NCBI GenBank assembly: GCA_036897095.1
Contig: JAYMSP010000353.1
Span: 1 to 56,401, forward strand
Length of the DNA: 56,401 nucleotides
Reading direction: 5' to 3'
Origin: Plantago elongata
Taxonomy: Eukaryota > Streptophyta > Magnoliopsida > Lamiales > Plantaginaceae
Shown: positions 13,007 to 23,900 of the stretch, piece after piece
How the letters are laid out: every line of letters begins with the position of its first letter
Numbering within the stretch: position 1 is the first letter of the stretch
Program-made: the position numbers and the translations under genes
Notes under the pieces: model-generated
What the model was told of the DNA's origin: nothing
What the model saw: the letters and a program-made list of their open reading frames with translations, nothing else
Databases searched by the model: none

Positions 13007-14412
13007 TTGACTTACTCAAAAAATTATAGGTTTTAAAGTTGCTTGATTGACTTGTTAATTGTGTTTTATTTCTCCTCAAAACTTATTATGTCTTTTAATA
13101 TATTTCTATAAAATTCAATTAAAATCTTCATCCCTTTTACTTGATTAGTTCCAGGGTAAATTGTACATCTCACCATGTCAAATATCATTTTTTTTTTTGT
13201 TAAAAATGTTTTATTATTAGGGTTGGCTTATTAAGGAGTTAATAGTTGTTTCATCACTTTATTTTGAGTCAGTGTTGCGTAAAACAATTTCAATATGATG
13301 TCGAAAGTTAATATTTTTTTGCTGTAAAAAGTTAATGAAATCTAGTTTATATATATATTATTATTCTTTGGGGCTAATTATTTTTTCTTTTTGTTTTCGT
13401 TGGGACTAAAAAAGTTTGGGACAGCCTTGCTTATAAGCTTATACAAGAATCTTATTAGAAAAATAAGTTAGTACAAACTATATTTACAACTATCTTACAG
13501 GGGAATTAATCTACTAAACATTTTTATAAAAATTAAACACCCAGTCAACTAGATTATCAACTATTTTGATAGTCTAATTCTTATAATTCAAATTTTTTAT
13601 TTACCATCAAAATTTTATCCAAGATGAAGAAATACATTCTAATGGTTTTTAGCAGCTCTTGTTATTATGAACTTCTCCGATTATATTACTTTTGAATGGC
13701 TATTAACATCTGTTGTTACTTGGGCAAATATGGTAGGCAACAACATAGAGCCGAGAATTGTTTAGAAATTCTCTACAGAATGTTAAATGACATTAGTATT
13801 TTGTTTCTTTCAAACCGCCTTCATTTCTCCTATATGGATGAATAAACCTAGCCTATCCTAGTTGTATAGATTTTGTTGTCATAAGTTACATCATCTTTCA
13901 GTCCTCTAGGTCAGTTCTCAAGCTTTGTATCATTAACTGGAATTTAGTGATTTTTAATGTTGTTTGATACTCGACATTTAATATTAAATATATAAAAAAA
14001 TTCTAACGGAAATAGTAATTTTCATGTTTAATTATTAATTTCTCAACCAATTAACATTTTTTCGACCGACAATAATGCCTGACATAAAAATGATAATGCC
14101 ATGATAATTTTGCTTCTATATGAATTAATATGTGTAAATAAGAAAAAAAGAAATATTAGTGTAAAAAAACTTAAAATTGCTTTGGAATTAGTATTTACGT
14201 TCGGATATTATCACTAGCCATTGTGTAATTGCAAACGTAATAGATAGTTTACGCATTCCGTTAACATAACATCTTACATTTGTAATTTCTAGTTGTTCAT
14301 ATATCTGTATACATTAAAAATAAAAAAAGACAAACCAATAAATACTACAGTGGTTGTCAGATTAATTTTAGACGACGATGACAGTCATGTTAAGCCCCCT
14401 TGGCAACGGTCT

Positions 14413-14873
14413 TAGACCATCTCCACCAGCATTGCAAGATGGGTTAAATAACAGTATAAAATAAAGTATACATTACTTCTATAATATTAAAGATATATTA
14501 TTTAAATTGAAAATCGCATTAGTAGAAAAGAAATACATGTCTTTAAAAAACATGCTTGTAGAAAAACGCATTTGATGAAGTAATGCATCTAGATCAGATA
14601 ATTTCTATTTTCAATGAATATATATAGAAAATACTAGTGTAATTTTGTTATAATTAATTAATAACATTTAAAATCAATTCAAGAATAACGTTTGAAGAAA
14701 ATGAGAGAAGAAACTGAAATGAATAATTAAGTTTGAAAGAAATATTAAAATAAAATTTTAAGATTTACTGTTAGAGTAGTGAATTGTGCAGAGTTGCAAA
14801 GTAAATAATGAATAAAATGATTATGTAATAAAGATTTTGGGATAAAGTAAATTGCAACCGATGGGAGATGGTA
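14413..14873. mobile_element. Candidate MITE with ACCATCTCC inverted ends
   Basis: The left end AGACCATCTCCACCAGCATT followed by GCAA is mirrored on the right by TTGCAACCGATGGGAGATGG. The roughly 460-bp body is AT-rich and non-coding. ACCATCTCC-type ends are common among short hAT- or Harbinger-type MITEs in plants. The target duplication is not visible, so the type is not assigned. Confidence 0.45.
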
Positions 14874-15036
14874 TACCCTTATTCTATCACAACATTCCTT
14901 TTTCTGGACACTACCAAATTTGACGGGGGAATAGTAACTAGTACTACTAGTACACTATCATTCCCAATAATGCTTAAAAAACAATTACTAGCTCCAAACA
15001 GGGCATTAAATTAAAATAAAAATTGAATATTATACC

Positions 15037-15060
15037 TTATTATTATTATTATTATTATTA
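15037..15060. repeat. TTA microsatellite (8 units)
   Basis: Eight perfect TTA units about 190 bases before the bHLH start codon, probably in its promoter. Confidence 0.9.
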
Positions 15061-15252
15061 TTTCATTCAGATTCTTTTTCATTTTAATTTTCTTCCTATT
15101 TCCAATGAAATCGCGTGAGAGAAAAACCAACCAAGCAAACAAAATCACTACTATCCTTTCTTCCTTTCCATCACTTTCCCTCAAGAGTCAATCAACCCAA
15201 TCAAATCGACCCCTTTTCGCCACTTCCGACCTAATTCCGATCTTGCCGGCAA

Positions 15253-18052
15253 ATGGTTTCGCCGGAGCAGACTGATTGGATCGCCAGTTTCGATTATGAG
15301 ACCGATCCCGTCTTTTCTTGGCCCGTTCAACCCCTCAATCCCTTGCCAAATGTCGACTTTGGGTACGCTACATTTACCCTCATTTTACCCTTAAAGATTA
15401 CATTTTTATATCTGTTTCTACAATGATTCTTTAGGTTTATGGATTAAAGATTCGATTTTGATATTTGTTTCAGCTTTTGTTTCATGAACTTGATTCTGGG
15501 TTGCTGAAAAATTCAATCTTTCTCAAATTGCTGGTGATTTTTTTTTTTTTTTTGAGACGGGGGCTAGTGACGAGTTAATTTGAAGTTGGATTTTAGGCTG
15601 AGCTTCAATTGTGCTGCTACTTCATTTTTTGCATCTGCTTCTGATTTAGCTAGATGACTGTGTTTCCGAAAATTCGTAAGCTTATGTTGCGGGTTTTGTC
15701 AGAGTGATTTTCTTAGCTGCTTCACAAATTATTGTATTGCTTTTATGGTCTAGAGATGTTTTTGTTAGATTATTCTTCTTACAAATATCGGAACTGTGAC
15801 ATGATCTCGGATGGCAAACCTTGGCTAGATCGAATTATACTCTGTGAGTTTGTGGTTTTTGGGTTTAGTTTGTAGGAAGTGGTAGGCTGGTAGCTTATTC
15901 CCCAGTTCTACGAGCCGTGTTATATTTTTAGACTTCCTATTTCACTAAAGGATGTAGTAGACAATCCCCAGTATTTCGTAATCGACACCTTAGGCTATTT
16001 TCATTCACTTCATGATCAATTGCTTAGAAGTTAGAAGTATACACTTGGTAGTGATGATCATTGTCTAAATCGAGGACATCACAAACAAGCTTTTGTGTAT
16101 CACTATAGTTTGGCTTAAATATGTTCAACTTGAAATGTGTTTAGTGTCTGCACATGAGTTGTGTTTTAGTGAAATAATAATTGAAACTGACTTTAAAACC
16201 ATGAGATGGAAGCAAATGTATAAAAGTTATGGTCAGCATCATATACTGAAGCTCAAGGACCCCTACTGTCCATTCCAAGTAATATATGAGAATTACCTTA
16301 AGGTTTAGGTAGAGATGGTCGTAATCAAATTAGCTTCTTCAGTTGCTTGTGTGAAAGATACTTATGCTGTTTCATGAAGTGCATGTTGGATATGATTCAA
16401 TGGTAATTTCTTCTCATTAAATCAGTACTTTGGTCCATATATTTTCAAGCTCCATAACAACCCCCTCTTCCTCCCACCGCCTGCCTAGGGGAATTGGTCC
16501 ATATATTTTCAAGCTCCATAACATCTCCCTCTTCCTCCCACTACCTGCCTCGGGGAATTGATCCATATTTTGTTGGACGACTGGGAGATCTCCTCCTCTC
16601 CCCCCATTTATGAAGTTTAGTGTGGACAAATGAACCATCCACCATGTTTTGAAGCAGGAAACTTCCCAACACAAAAATAAGGTGCAATTGTGCAAACTGT
16701 AGTTATTTGGTTTTGCTATGATACTGAATAATTTGCCATCAATAGATTAGCTTTCAATCAATTCAAATCTTTGCCTATTATCCCTATATTCATTTGGATT
16801 CTTTTGCATGCAAAATTTCTCTTATGTCATGCATTTGTTACTTCACACAAGGAAATAAGTATGGTCACTAGTTCAGTACTCCTTTATAACTTGGCTATAT
16901 AATGCAGTAGCATGGAGATTGATGGCACATGGCCACATACAGATGCCAAGAACGTGACGTGCTCAAAGAAGAGGTCAGAAACCACTTGTTTCTCTAATAC
17001 TAAATTTGTTTCTTCAACTCTACTGCATAGCTAGCTGACCATTGAAAATGATTGCTCTGTGTTGGAAATCTTGATATTCTTATAAATTATCATGGTGGAA
17101 GAGATTGGATGTGGGGTGGGGGTGTTCCTGCTGCATCATCTCTTTATTCTGCATCTCTTCATGTTTTGTGCTTGCGCATTCAACATGACATGTATTCTCA
17201 TTTGTTGGAATATTTTACTCTTCCAGCCAATAACTTTTCTCTTATTTATTACTCTTCAGACCCAGAACTGAACAGTGTGGTTCATCCAGCTCCAAAGCCT
17301 GCAGAGAGAAACAGCGCAGGGATAGGCTGAATGACAAGTAAACGTTTTTGGCCATTTATTCTCTGCTCATTTTATTCTCTGCCCACTTCACCTTGCCGGT
17401 TCTCCTTTAAACATTTGGCCATTATTTTATTTACTGCTCCTCAGGTTTTTGGAATTGAGTGCTCTTCTTGAGCCAGGGAGACCTCCAAAAACAGATAAGG
17501 CTGCTATATTGGTTGATGCAGTTCATATGGTTACTCAGCTAAGAGGTGAAGCTCAAGAGCTGAAAGATTCGAATCTGAGTCTCCAGGAGAAGATCAAAGA
17601 ACTAAAGGTATACTTGTTTCTTGGTGTGCATGTATATGTTATGTTTCTACAAACTTGTGTCGTCTATTTTGTTTCCTGCTTTCTTTGTGCTTCTTTGTAG
17701 TTTATCTAGTATTTTCCAATCTATCTACAAAAATTGAGATGTTACGCTGAAAAATTTGCCCTTTTGCTTATAGGCTGAGAAAAATGAGCTCCGTGATGAG
17801 AAACAAAGGTTGAAGACTGAGAAAGAGAAGCTAGAACAGCAGCTGAAGACAATGAGTATTCCCCACCCTGGATTTCTATCAGCTCCGCCTGCAATGCCTG
17901 CGGCCTATGCTGCTCAAAGCCAAGTTGCTGGTAATAAGTTGGTTCCTATAATTAGCTACCCTGGTCTCCCTGGTCTCGCGATGTGGCAGTTCATGCCACC
18001 CGCCACTGTCGATACTTCTCAAGACCATGTGCTTCGCCCACCAGTTGCCTAA
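15253..18052 (+). CDS. ILR3: bHLH transcription factor, ILR3/bHLH105-like (subgroup IVc)
   Basis: A nuclear regulator; in Arabidopsis ILR3 and its IVc relatives control iron-deficiency genes and are targets of the BRUTUS-type E3 ligases. Five exons (15253-15362, 16908-16973, 17260-17337, 17445-17607, 17774-18052) give 231 residues, close to the 234 of Arabidopsis ILR3. Visible: N-terminus MVSPEQTDWI, basic region KACREKQRRDRLNDKF (Glu and Arg for E-box contact, no His), helix-loop-helix with LLEPGRPPKTDKAAILVDAV, a following leucine-zipper-like coiled coil rich in Glu/Lys, and the C-terminus DTSQDHVLRPPVA, which is diagnostic for the ILR3 branch and lies in the region recognised by BRUTUS-type ligases. 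Intron 1 is 1.5 kb. The exon 2 acceptor is a CAGTAG (NAGNAG) pair, so the protein may vary by one Ser. The start is set by the conserved MVSPE. Confidence 0.95.
16430..16571. repeat. 64-bp tandem duplication in bHLH intron 1
   Basis: Two copies (16430-16493 and 16494-16557) begin TTGGTCCATATATTTTCAAG and contain CTCTTCCTCCCAC; a third partial start (TTGATCCATATTTT) follows at 16558. The repeat creates an antisense open frame (16417-16695) with internal repetition that is not a gene. Confidence 0.8.
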
Positions 18053-18199
18053 GTTTGAAGATAATTCTGGATTATCTAGTGTTGATTCAACTGTAAAATT
18101 ATCGCTCAACTTCGCTGTTTTTCTAGATTTTACTTAACTGTTAAGACTTGGATCTTGTGGATTATGGACTCCATTTGTGACAATTGAACGTCTAGTTTC

Positions 18200-18667
18200 G
18201 TTCATGGTGGTCTTTGAATGTAAATCTTTTGCACGCTTCTCTACCTACATGTGCAATCATGTGCCCTGTGAGTGCTTCAACGTTGATAAAGCACTGCATT
18301 TTCGTTGATTCAATGGCACATTTCAGTGGAGTTCACCCTTTTGTTCTTTTTAAATGTGGAGATGATGGTTTTTTTGACTTGGAGAACGTACGTATGACAG
18401 TGTCAACGGGTAGTTGTTCAAATGTATGTACTTGTTCATGGTGGTCTTTGAATGTAAATCTTTTGCACGCTTCTCTACCTACATGTGCAATCATGTGCCC
18501 TGTGAGTGCTTCAACGTTGATAAAGCACTGCATTTTCGTTGATTCAATGGCACATTTCAGTGGAGTTCACCCTTTTGTTTTTTTTAAATGTGGAGATGAT
18601 GGTTTTTTCGACTTGGAGAACGTACGTATGACAGTGTCAACGGGTAGTTGTTCAAATGTATGTACTT
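18200..18667. repeat. 234-bp tandem duplication downstream of the bHLH gene
   Basis: Two head-to-tail copies, 18200-18433 and 18434-18667, are almost identical; I see only two or three substitutions (for example GTTCTTTTT versus GTTTTTTTT). The unit begins GTTCATGGTGGTCTTTGAAT about 150 bases after the bHLH stop codon, so it may lie in the 3' UTR. Because 234 is a multiple of three, an open frame (18214-18690, 158 codons) runs through both copies; it resembles no family. Confidence 0.92.
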
Positions 18668-18875
18668 CGACTTCCAAAGCAGATGAATGAGAAATCTCCA
18701 GCTGAGAATGAACAAGATGATGTGTATATTCTCAAACAAGTTCGAACTCTAGGTAGTGAAATCTGAATCATGTGATCCTAGGTTTTGAGGCTCATATTCA
18801 ACGTATAAGTAACCTTATCTAGATATGTCAATTGTCATATTCATATAGCTTCTTCAAATCCTTTCAACAGCAACA

Positions 18876-19880
18876 ATGGCTTCCAAAGCCCTTAGAGTTT
18901 CTCTTCAGACCATATCTCCAAAACCAACAAGGTGCTTAATATCATCTCTATCTACCACAAAACATCTAAACCAATCATCCTGTTCAATCTGTAACAAAAA
19001 TGAAAAACACTACTTGCTTAAACCAAGATTTTTGCATATGTCAATCAAATGTTCACTTTCATCTCCAACTCCACCAACTACTAGGGAAGAAGCGATCCTC
19101 CAAGCAAAGACTGCACTTGCATCCACCTTAGAGAAACCTCTCAACAATCCAAAACTCGCCGGAAAGCTTAAGAAACTGAAGCAGCCAAGGTTACGCATCG
19201 AGGTGCCTGTCATTGATGAGTCTCCCATGTCACTCTCGGGGTTGGGTCTCGAAGTACTCAGTAGCATGCCGATCAAAAGGAAGGGAAGAGGCATCAAGAT
19301 TCTCATCTTATGGCCTACCCAAAGCCTGACAGAAGCTGCAATTGAGGCCGTCAGCTCTCACTCTTCTAACATTGTTGTCCAGAACCTTGCATTGCCTTCG
19401 GTTTTGGATGAGGATGTTAGAACCTTTAGTTCTGCTGATGTTGCCGTGTTTTTGGCGCCAGAAGAATCGCAATTGACGGTCATAAAAAGAGTTGTTGACA
19501 GTTTTTATCCTAAACCAGTGGTGCTTTTCAATCCCAAGTGGAGTTTTGAGGACGAGGTCAGCTTTCAGGAGCTGAGCAGCTTCGTGAGCTCATTCGAAGT
19601 GGTGTTCTCATTTACTGGTTTGGAGGTTAGAGGACTCCTGAGTAAGAGGCAAGGTGTGGTCTTCAAGTGCGTCAAGAATGGAGTTTTGAGTGGGGAAAAA
19701 TGGAACATTCTTGTTGAAGAAGAAAATGGGGAGCTAAGAGTGGTATCAAGCTTCAACACGCGACCATCAATCACAGAAGTCGAAAATGTGCTTTATAATC
19801 TGATGGCCATGAATTCTCCGGTTACAAAATCTGCCAAGTTCTTGAAAGGTTTAGTTTCAAACATAACTGGAAAGAAATGA
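18876..19880 (+). CDS. DUF1995 domain protein, predicted chloroplast
   Basis: Intronless gene for a 334-residue protein. Residues 1 to about 60 are Ser/Thr/Lys-rich, poor in acidic residues and have the look of a plastid transit peptide. The DUF1995 domain follows from about residue 69 (TTREEAILQAKTALASTLEK) to about 320. It includes IKILILWPTQSLTEAAIEAV and a motif around residues 215-225 (KPVVLFNPKWS). DUF1995 proteins of plants and cyanobacteria are plastid proteins; one member, LPA3, helps photosystem II assembly. The exact role of this member is unknown to me. The start codon has a good plant context (AACAATGGC). The gene converges with the ATG18-like gene. Confidence 0.85.
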   Translation: MASKALRVSLQTISPKPTRCLISSLSTTKHLNQSSCSICNKNEKHYLLKPRFLHMSIKCSLSSPTPPTTREEAILQAKTALASTLEKPLNNPKLAGKLKKLKQPRLRIEVPVIDESPMSLSGLGLEVLSSMPIKRKGRGIKILILWPTQSLTEAAIEAVSSHSSNIVVQNLALPSVLDEDVRTFSSADVAVFLAPEESQLTVIKRVVDSFYPKPVVLFNPKWSFEDEVSFQELSSFVSSFEVVFSFTGLEVRGLLSKRQGVVFKCVKNGVLSGEKWNILVEEENGELRVVSSFNTRPSITEVENVLYNLMAMNSPVTKSAKFLKGLVSNITGKK

Positions 19881-20987
19881 CTGATTCTCCATTCAGCTTT
19901 CAAATTCATATGATCCCTGTTTTATAGTAAGAATTTTTTGACCTCGAGTATAGCGAATTTTGCCCCTGATGCAAATGCACCGTACTCTTACTTCTTGTAT
20001 TCCCTTTTCAGATATTTTAACTTGTGGCAGATGTGCCACTTTACTCATTAGTTACTACGTAAATGTTATGAACAAGGCGAGAGGTGCGTGGTCGACGATT
20101 GACCTGAGACAAAGGTAGGAGAGGAAACAGCTCTAGCTCAACAGACACACCCTTGCTACGGCAAATGACACTTGTGATGCATTTTCTTGGTAACAAAATG
20201 GCATTCAAGGGGTAAGCAACATTGTGCAAAGTGCAAACAACCTCAAACGCACAAACAAAAAACACCAATGTAACGACGAACATAGTATAAATTATAAGAT
20301 GGTGCGAGTATTTACATGTCGAAGCTAATGGAGGGTCCAAGCTTCGTTATTACAATACCAGATAGAGAAATCCAAACATAAGATTATGCACAATTCCAAG
20401 TCATAGTTGGAGGTATCTAGTACTCACTCCTCGTATAGTGCGCCACCCACAATATGCAACTCCGAAGGATCCTACAGAGACTTGCACCTGGCAAATGAGA
20501 TCCAAAAATTAAAACACTGGAAAGAACGAAAAAAATCGTGTCTCAGCTTTTATGCAGTAGAGATCTCATTCGACATAGACAAATCGCAAGAACCAAGCCT
20601 AGACAGTCAAAGCAACAATGACCACGTTCATACAATCTGAGGAAAATAATCACTGGGGTGAAGAACCTACAGAGTTTTAACAGATTGGAAAAGAAAGACA
20701 ACAATCCAGAGTAATAACTTAATAGCTATTCGCACGAACAGAGAAAACTTACAGCATGCAAGGCTGCAAGCCAGTGACCCCCTATTAATAGTATTACACA
20801 ATGGATTTGAGCATTAGCATAACTGGATTGTTTAATGCAATTCGAATTGGATTCGGATGAATCCAATTCGTCTAATCCAATCATCTAACATTTATGTCTG
20901 TTCATGGTAATTATCTAGATTTATAAATACTAAACCGTGCAACAGCGAATAATGCATGCAAGACCTTATAGCAATTGAAGTGTACCT
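19881..20987. other. Convergent 3' region between DUF1995 and ATG18 genes
   Basis: No gene. It should contain both 3' UTRs. Right after the ATG18 stop codon the minus strand reads TGAAG|GTACAC, a possible donor for a 3' UTR intron. A perfect 12-bp inverted repeat with a 4-base loop (CGAATTGGATTC, GGAT, GAATCCAATTCG) lies at 20843-20870. Open frames at 20041-20340 and 20407-20640 match nothing. Confidence 0.55.
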
Positions 20988-23900
20988 TCAGCCAGAGTCT
21001 GTGTCATCTTCTGCGTATTGATTGTCCACGCCATCTCTATTATGTACGGACCTAACTTGCCCTTCCCTTACCGAGTCATTTCTAATATTTACATTCTCAA
21101 GCCGAATGTTCTCTACTTGGGTATCATTAGTATTTACACAACCCTTGGTCATTTCAGTGCCCGGTGGAAGACCATCTAGACCGGTTTCATCAACACAATT
21201 ATCTGATTGATTAACTATTTGACCATTGGCTATTGAGTCGGGGAAATCAGCACTGCTCCTGTGAGAAACCCTGTCATCCTCAGAAGCAACAAATTCCTGA
21301 TCATGGAACTGCCCATCGCTCCCATTATTCAGATCCAGAACCCTGCAATAAAGAACAAAACTTGACCACAACAGCAACAAGAACAAAGAAATCCACAGAT
21401 AATGACATCATTAAAAACATACTAGAACAAAAGACAAACATCGAGCAGTTTTAGGAATACAGCAATAGAAGAAAACAAAGAAAAAGCACACCCAAGGAAC
21501 AATATAAGATTCTTCTCGCAAATACAATCATAACAAACTTGTCAAAAAAAAATTCCAAACATGCAAGAAAATCTGAACAGACCTCCCCTCTTGATGTTTA
21601 GGAGCTTGAAGATATTCAAAAACTGGAATCAAGTCTCCTGACCTAGCTTCAAGGGTACGAACAGGGATTTTTTCGATCTCAATCTCTCCCCCAGAAGTCC
21701 CTTCTTCCACATCATAGCCATCAGTCAGAATAGGTTGAAAATAGACCTGCCCCAACAACAATACTGTAAGAATGGATGCCATTAAATTTGGAAAAATGAT
21801 AAATAATATGCAAAACTATCACCACTTTTATCGAATATTGGGTAACCTGAGATCTCGCCCACAAAGGATATGGGTTTTGATGCATTTGTAGTTCTGCAGC
21901 TGATATATACATATGATGGTTATCTTCACTTGTACTGTTTTTCTTCCGGGCTGTACCCGATATACCGGGGAATGAACTATCATTCTGCTCTGTTCTTTCA
22001 GGGTATACCTTACGGCTATCCCAATTCCCATTCTCCCCATACAAGTCAATGTTATCTGGACGCTCCCTACGATTTTGCTTCTGACAGATGTTCCATTTTT
22101 GAAGTGCCTCCACGACCAATCTTGCATCACATTCAGGATCAGATTCACTAGTGGTGCTTACTCCTGACAGAGACGTCATGCCATTAGAAGTAGGAGAAAG
22201 ACGCAGAGCATATTGAATTAAAGAACCGGAAGGCGAGAAAACAAGCAGGTGATAACTTCTGTCCACAGAACCAATATTGTCAAGCGTATTGTTTCCTTTG
22301 CAGTTATGGAATGATGATGCAATTGCCCCAGACAGAGACCCTGGCCGACCAGTTGCAGCAGCTGCAGCACCAGATACTGTATTTCTCCAGCCATTATTTC
22401 CGTTCCTTATACGGCTAATAGCAGAAAGTGTTATTGGGGGGCCTGAAGCACAGACCCGTTGTTGAATTAGTACCTGCAAACCTGGATTTAATGATCCACG
22501 CACCCCATGCTTAGTCATCAAGCTCCGTCCATTGTTCCTGGTACTAAAACTAGCATCGATGGACTGATAGCTAACTATTCCCCCTGCTGGAGAAATAGCA
22601 AAAAGGTGACTTGTGCCTCTTGAGGAACTGATCATAATCCATTTGCTATCACTGCTAAAACTAATGTCCTGTATAATCTGCAGACACATTATCCGACAAA
22701 ACATTAATACATGATAAATAAATAAATAAATATAAGCTAATAGTGTAGTAAAAATATAATGATCTTACAGCATTTGTGAAACCACGCTGCAGTCTGTAAA
22801 TGTGGACATAAGAAGGTCCAGAAGCAGCTTCCGAGGAGCCTTCAGAATGTCCTGGCATTATGTGAAATACATTTATGTTGTGACCCTGAACTGATGCTGT
22901 CACTAGAAGAATGCCGCTCGGGTCGAAGCACAGTGATAAAATAGGACTTTTGTGCGCCCTGAACTGTGCAATGACAGTTTTACTGACTATGTCTCTAACA
23001 ATGACCTGGCAAGTCAGATGATCACAAATGATCAGCTTAACAAACTACTCTGAAGAACAATACATATCTAAATACTGTACTAACAGTTTGCATAATATAT
23101 TAGCAATAACATATGCAAGATGAATAGGCACAAAATTTTCAACTTACGTATTGGCATCGAGCAATCTGTTTAAAACAATATTCAGCATACACTGTAGGAG
23201 TTAAAGCATTAAATAGGAGTAACTTTGAAAGAAATGCTAAAGTTGGCCGAAGCTCAAATTAGGTGTTCAATAGTAAAAGCTTACCATGCCAATATCATCT
23301 GCATTTGGCGTATGGCCATTAGGAACACCATACACCTTTACACGAGCTTCCCCAGATTGACCATTGTGACCTTCAGGTAACAGCTCAGAATAGTACCTTG
23401 ATAGTTTTTTGTACCCTACATCACCTAGAGTTACAATACCAGCCGCAAGTTGCTTGCTGGACTCTTTTGCATAATGGGCAACAAGGCTTCCATTAGAGGA
23501 GGCAGGAAAACTCGCTGAAGCAGTCAGATGTTGTGGACTCACACGACCAGAATTTGATATGGCAACTTGACTTCCACTATAAGCCATCCACCTGGGGCCC
23601 ACAGCGAGAGGCCCAAAGCCTATATTTCCTGATCCATAGCAACCCGTCACAACGGGATTTGTAAGGATAGTATACTCTCTCTCTAATGAAGCCGCATTGA
23701 AACAATGTATCTGCAGAACAACTACCTCGTTACCCCCCAATAATTAAACAGAAAAATAGTATGGTTGTAATTAAATTTGTATATACCTGACTTGCTTGTA
23801 GAATAGCAACAACTCGAGGGCTGCATCGAACTAAATGGACAACCGATCTAAATCTTAATTGATGTACATATGATTGAGATCTCAAGGAGTAGAACCAAAC

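Larger units (their letters stand above)
9540..15252. other. Gene-free, AT-rich interval with MITE-like remnants
   Basis: No open frame longer than about 76 codons and none with a recognisable family. It holds a diverged tandem duplication (10547-11172), candidate MITEs (12777-13006 and 14413-14873), microsatellites, and two outward-facing related segments near 10135-10185 and 12475-12520 that may be the worn ends of a larger DNA transposon. The last few hundred bases (CT-rich after about 15060) look like promoter and leader of the bHLH gene that follows. Confidence 0.6.

Noticed and set aside
16417-16695. 92-codon antisense frame in bHLH intron 1
   Set aside because: It is created by the 64-bp tandem repeat, which explains its internal sequence repetition.
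18214-18690. 158-codon frame across the 234-bp duplication as a gene
   Set aside because: No family resemblance, no promoter or splice context; openness follows from a frame-neutral duplication. Kept as a repeat and a finding only.
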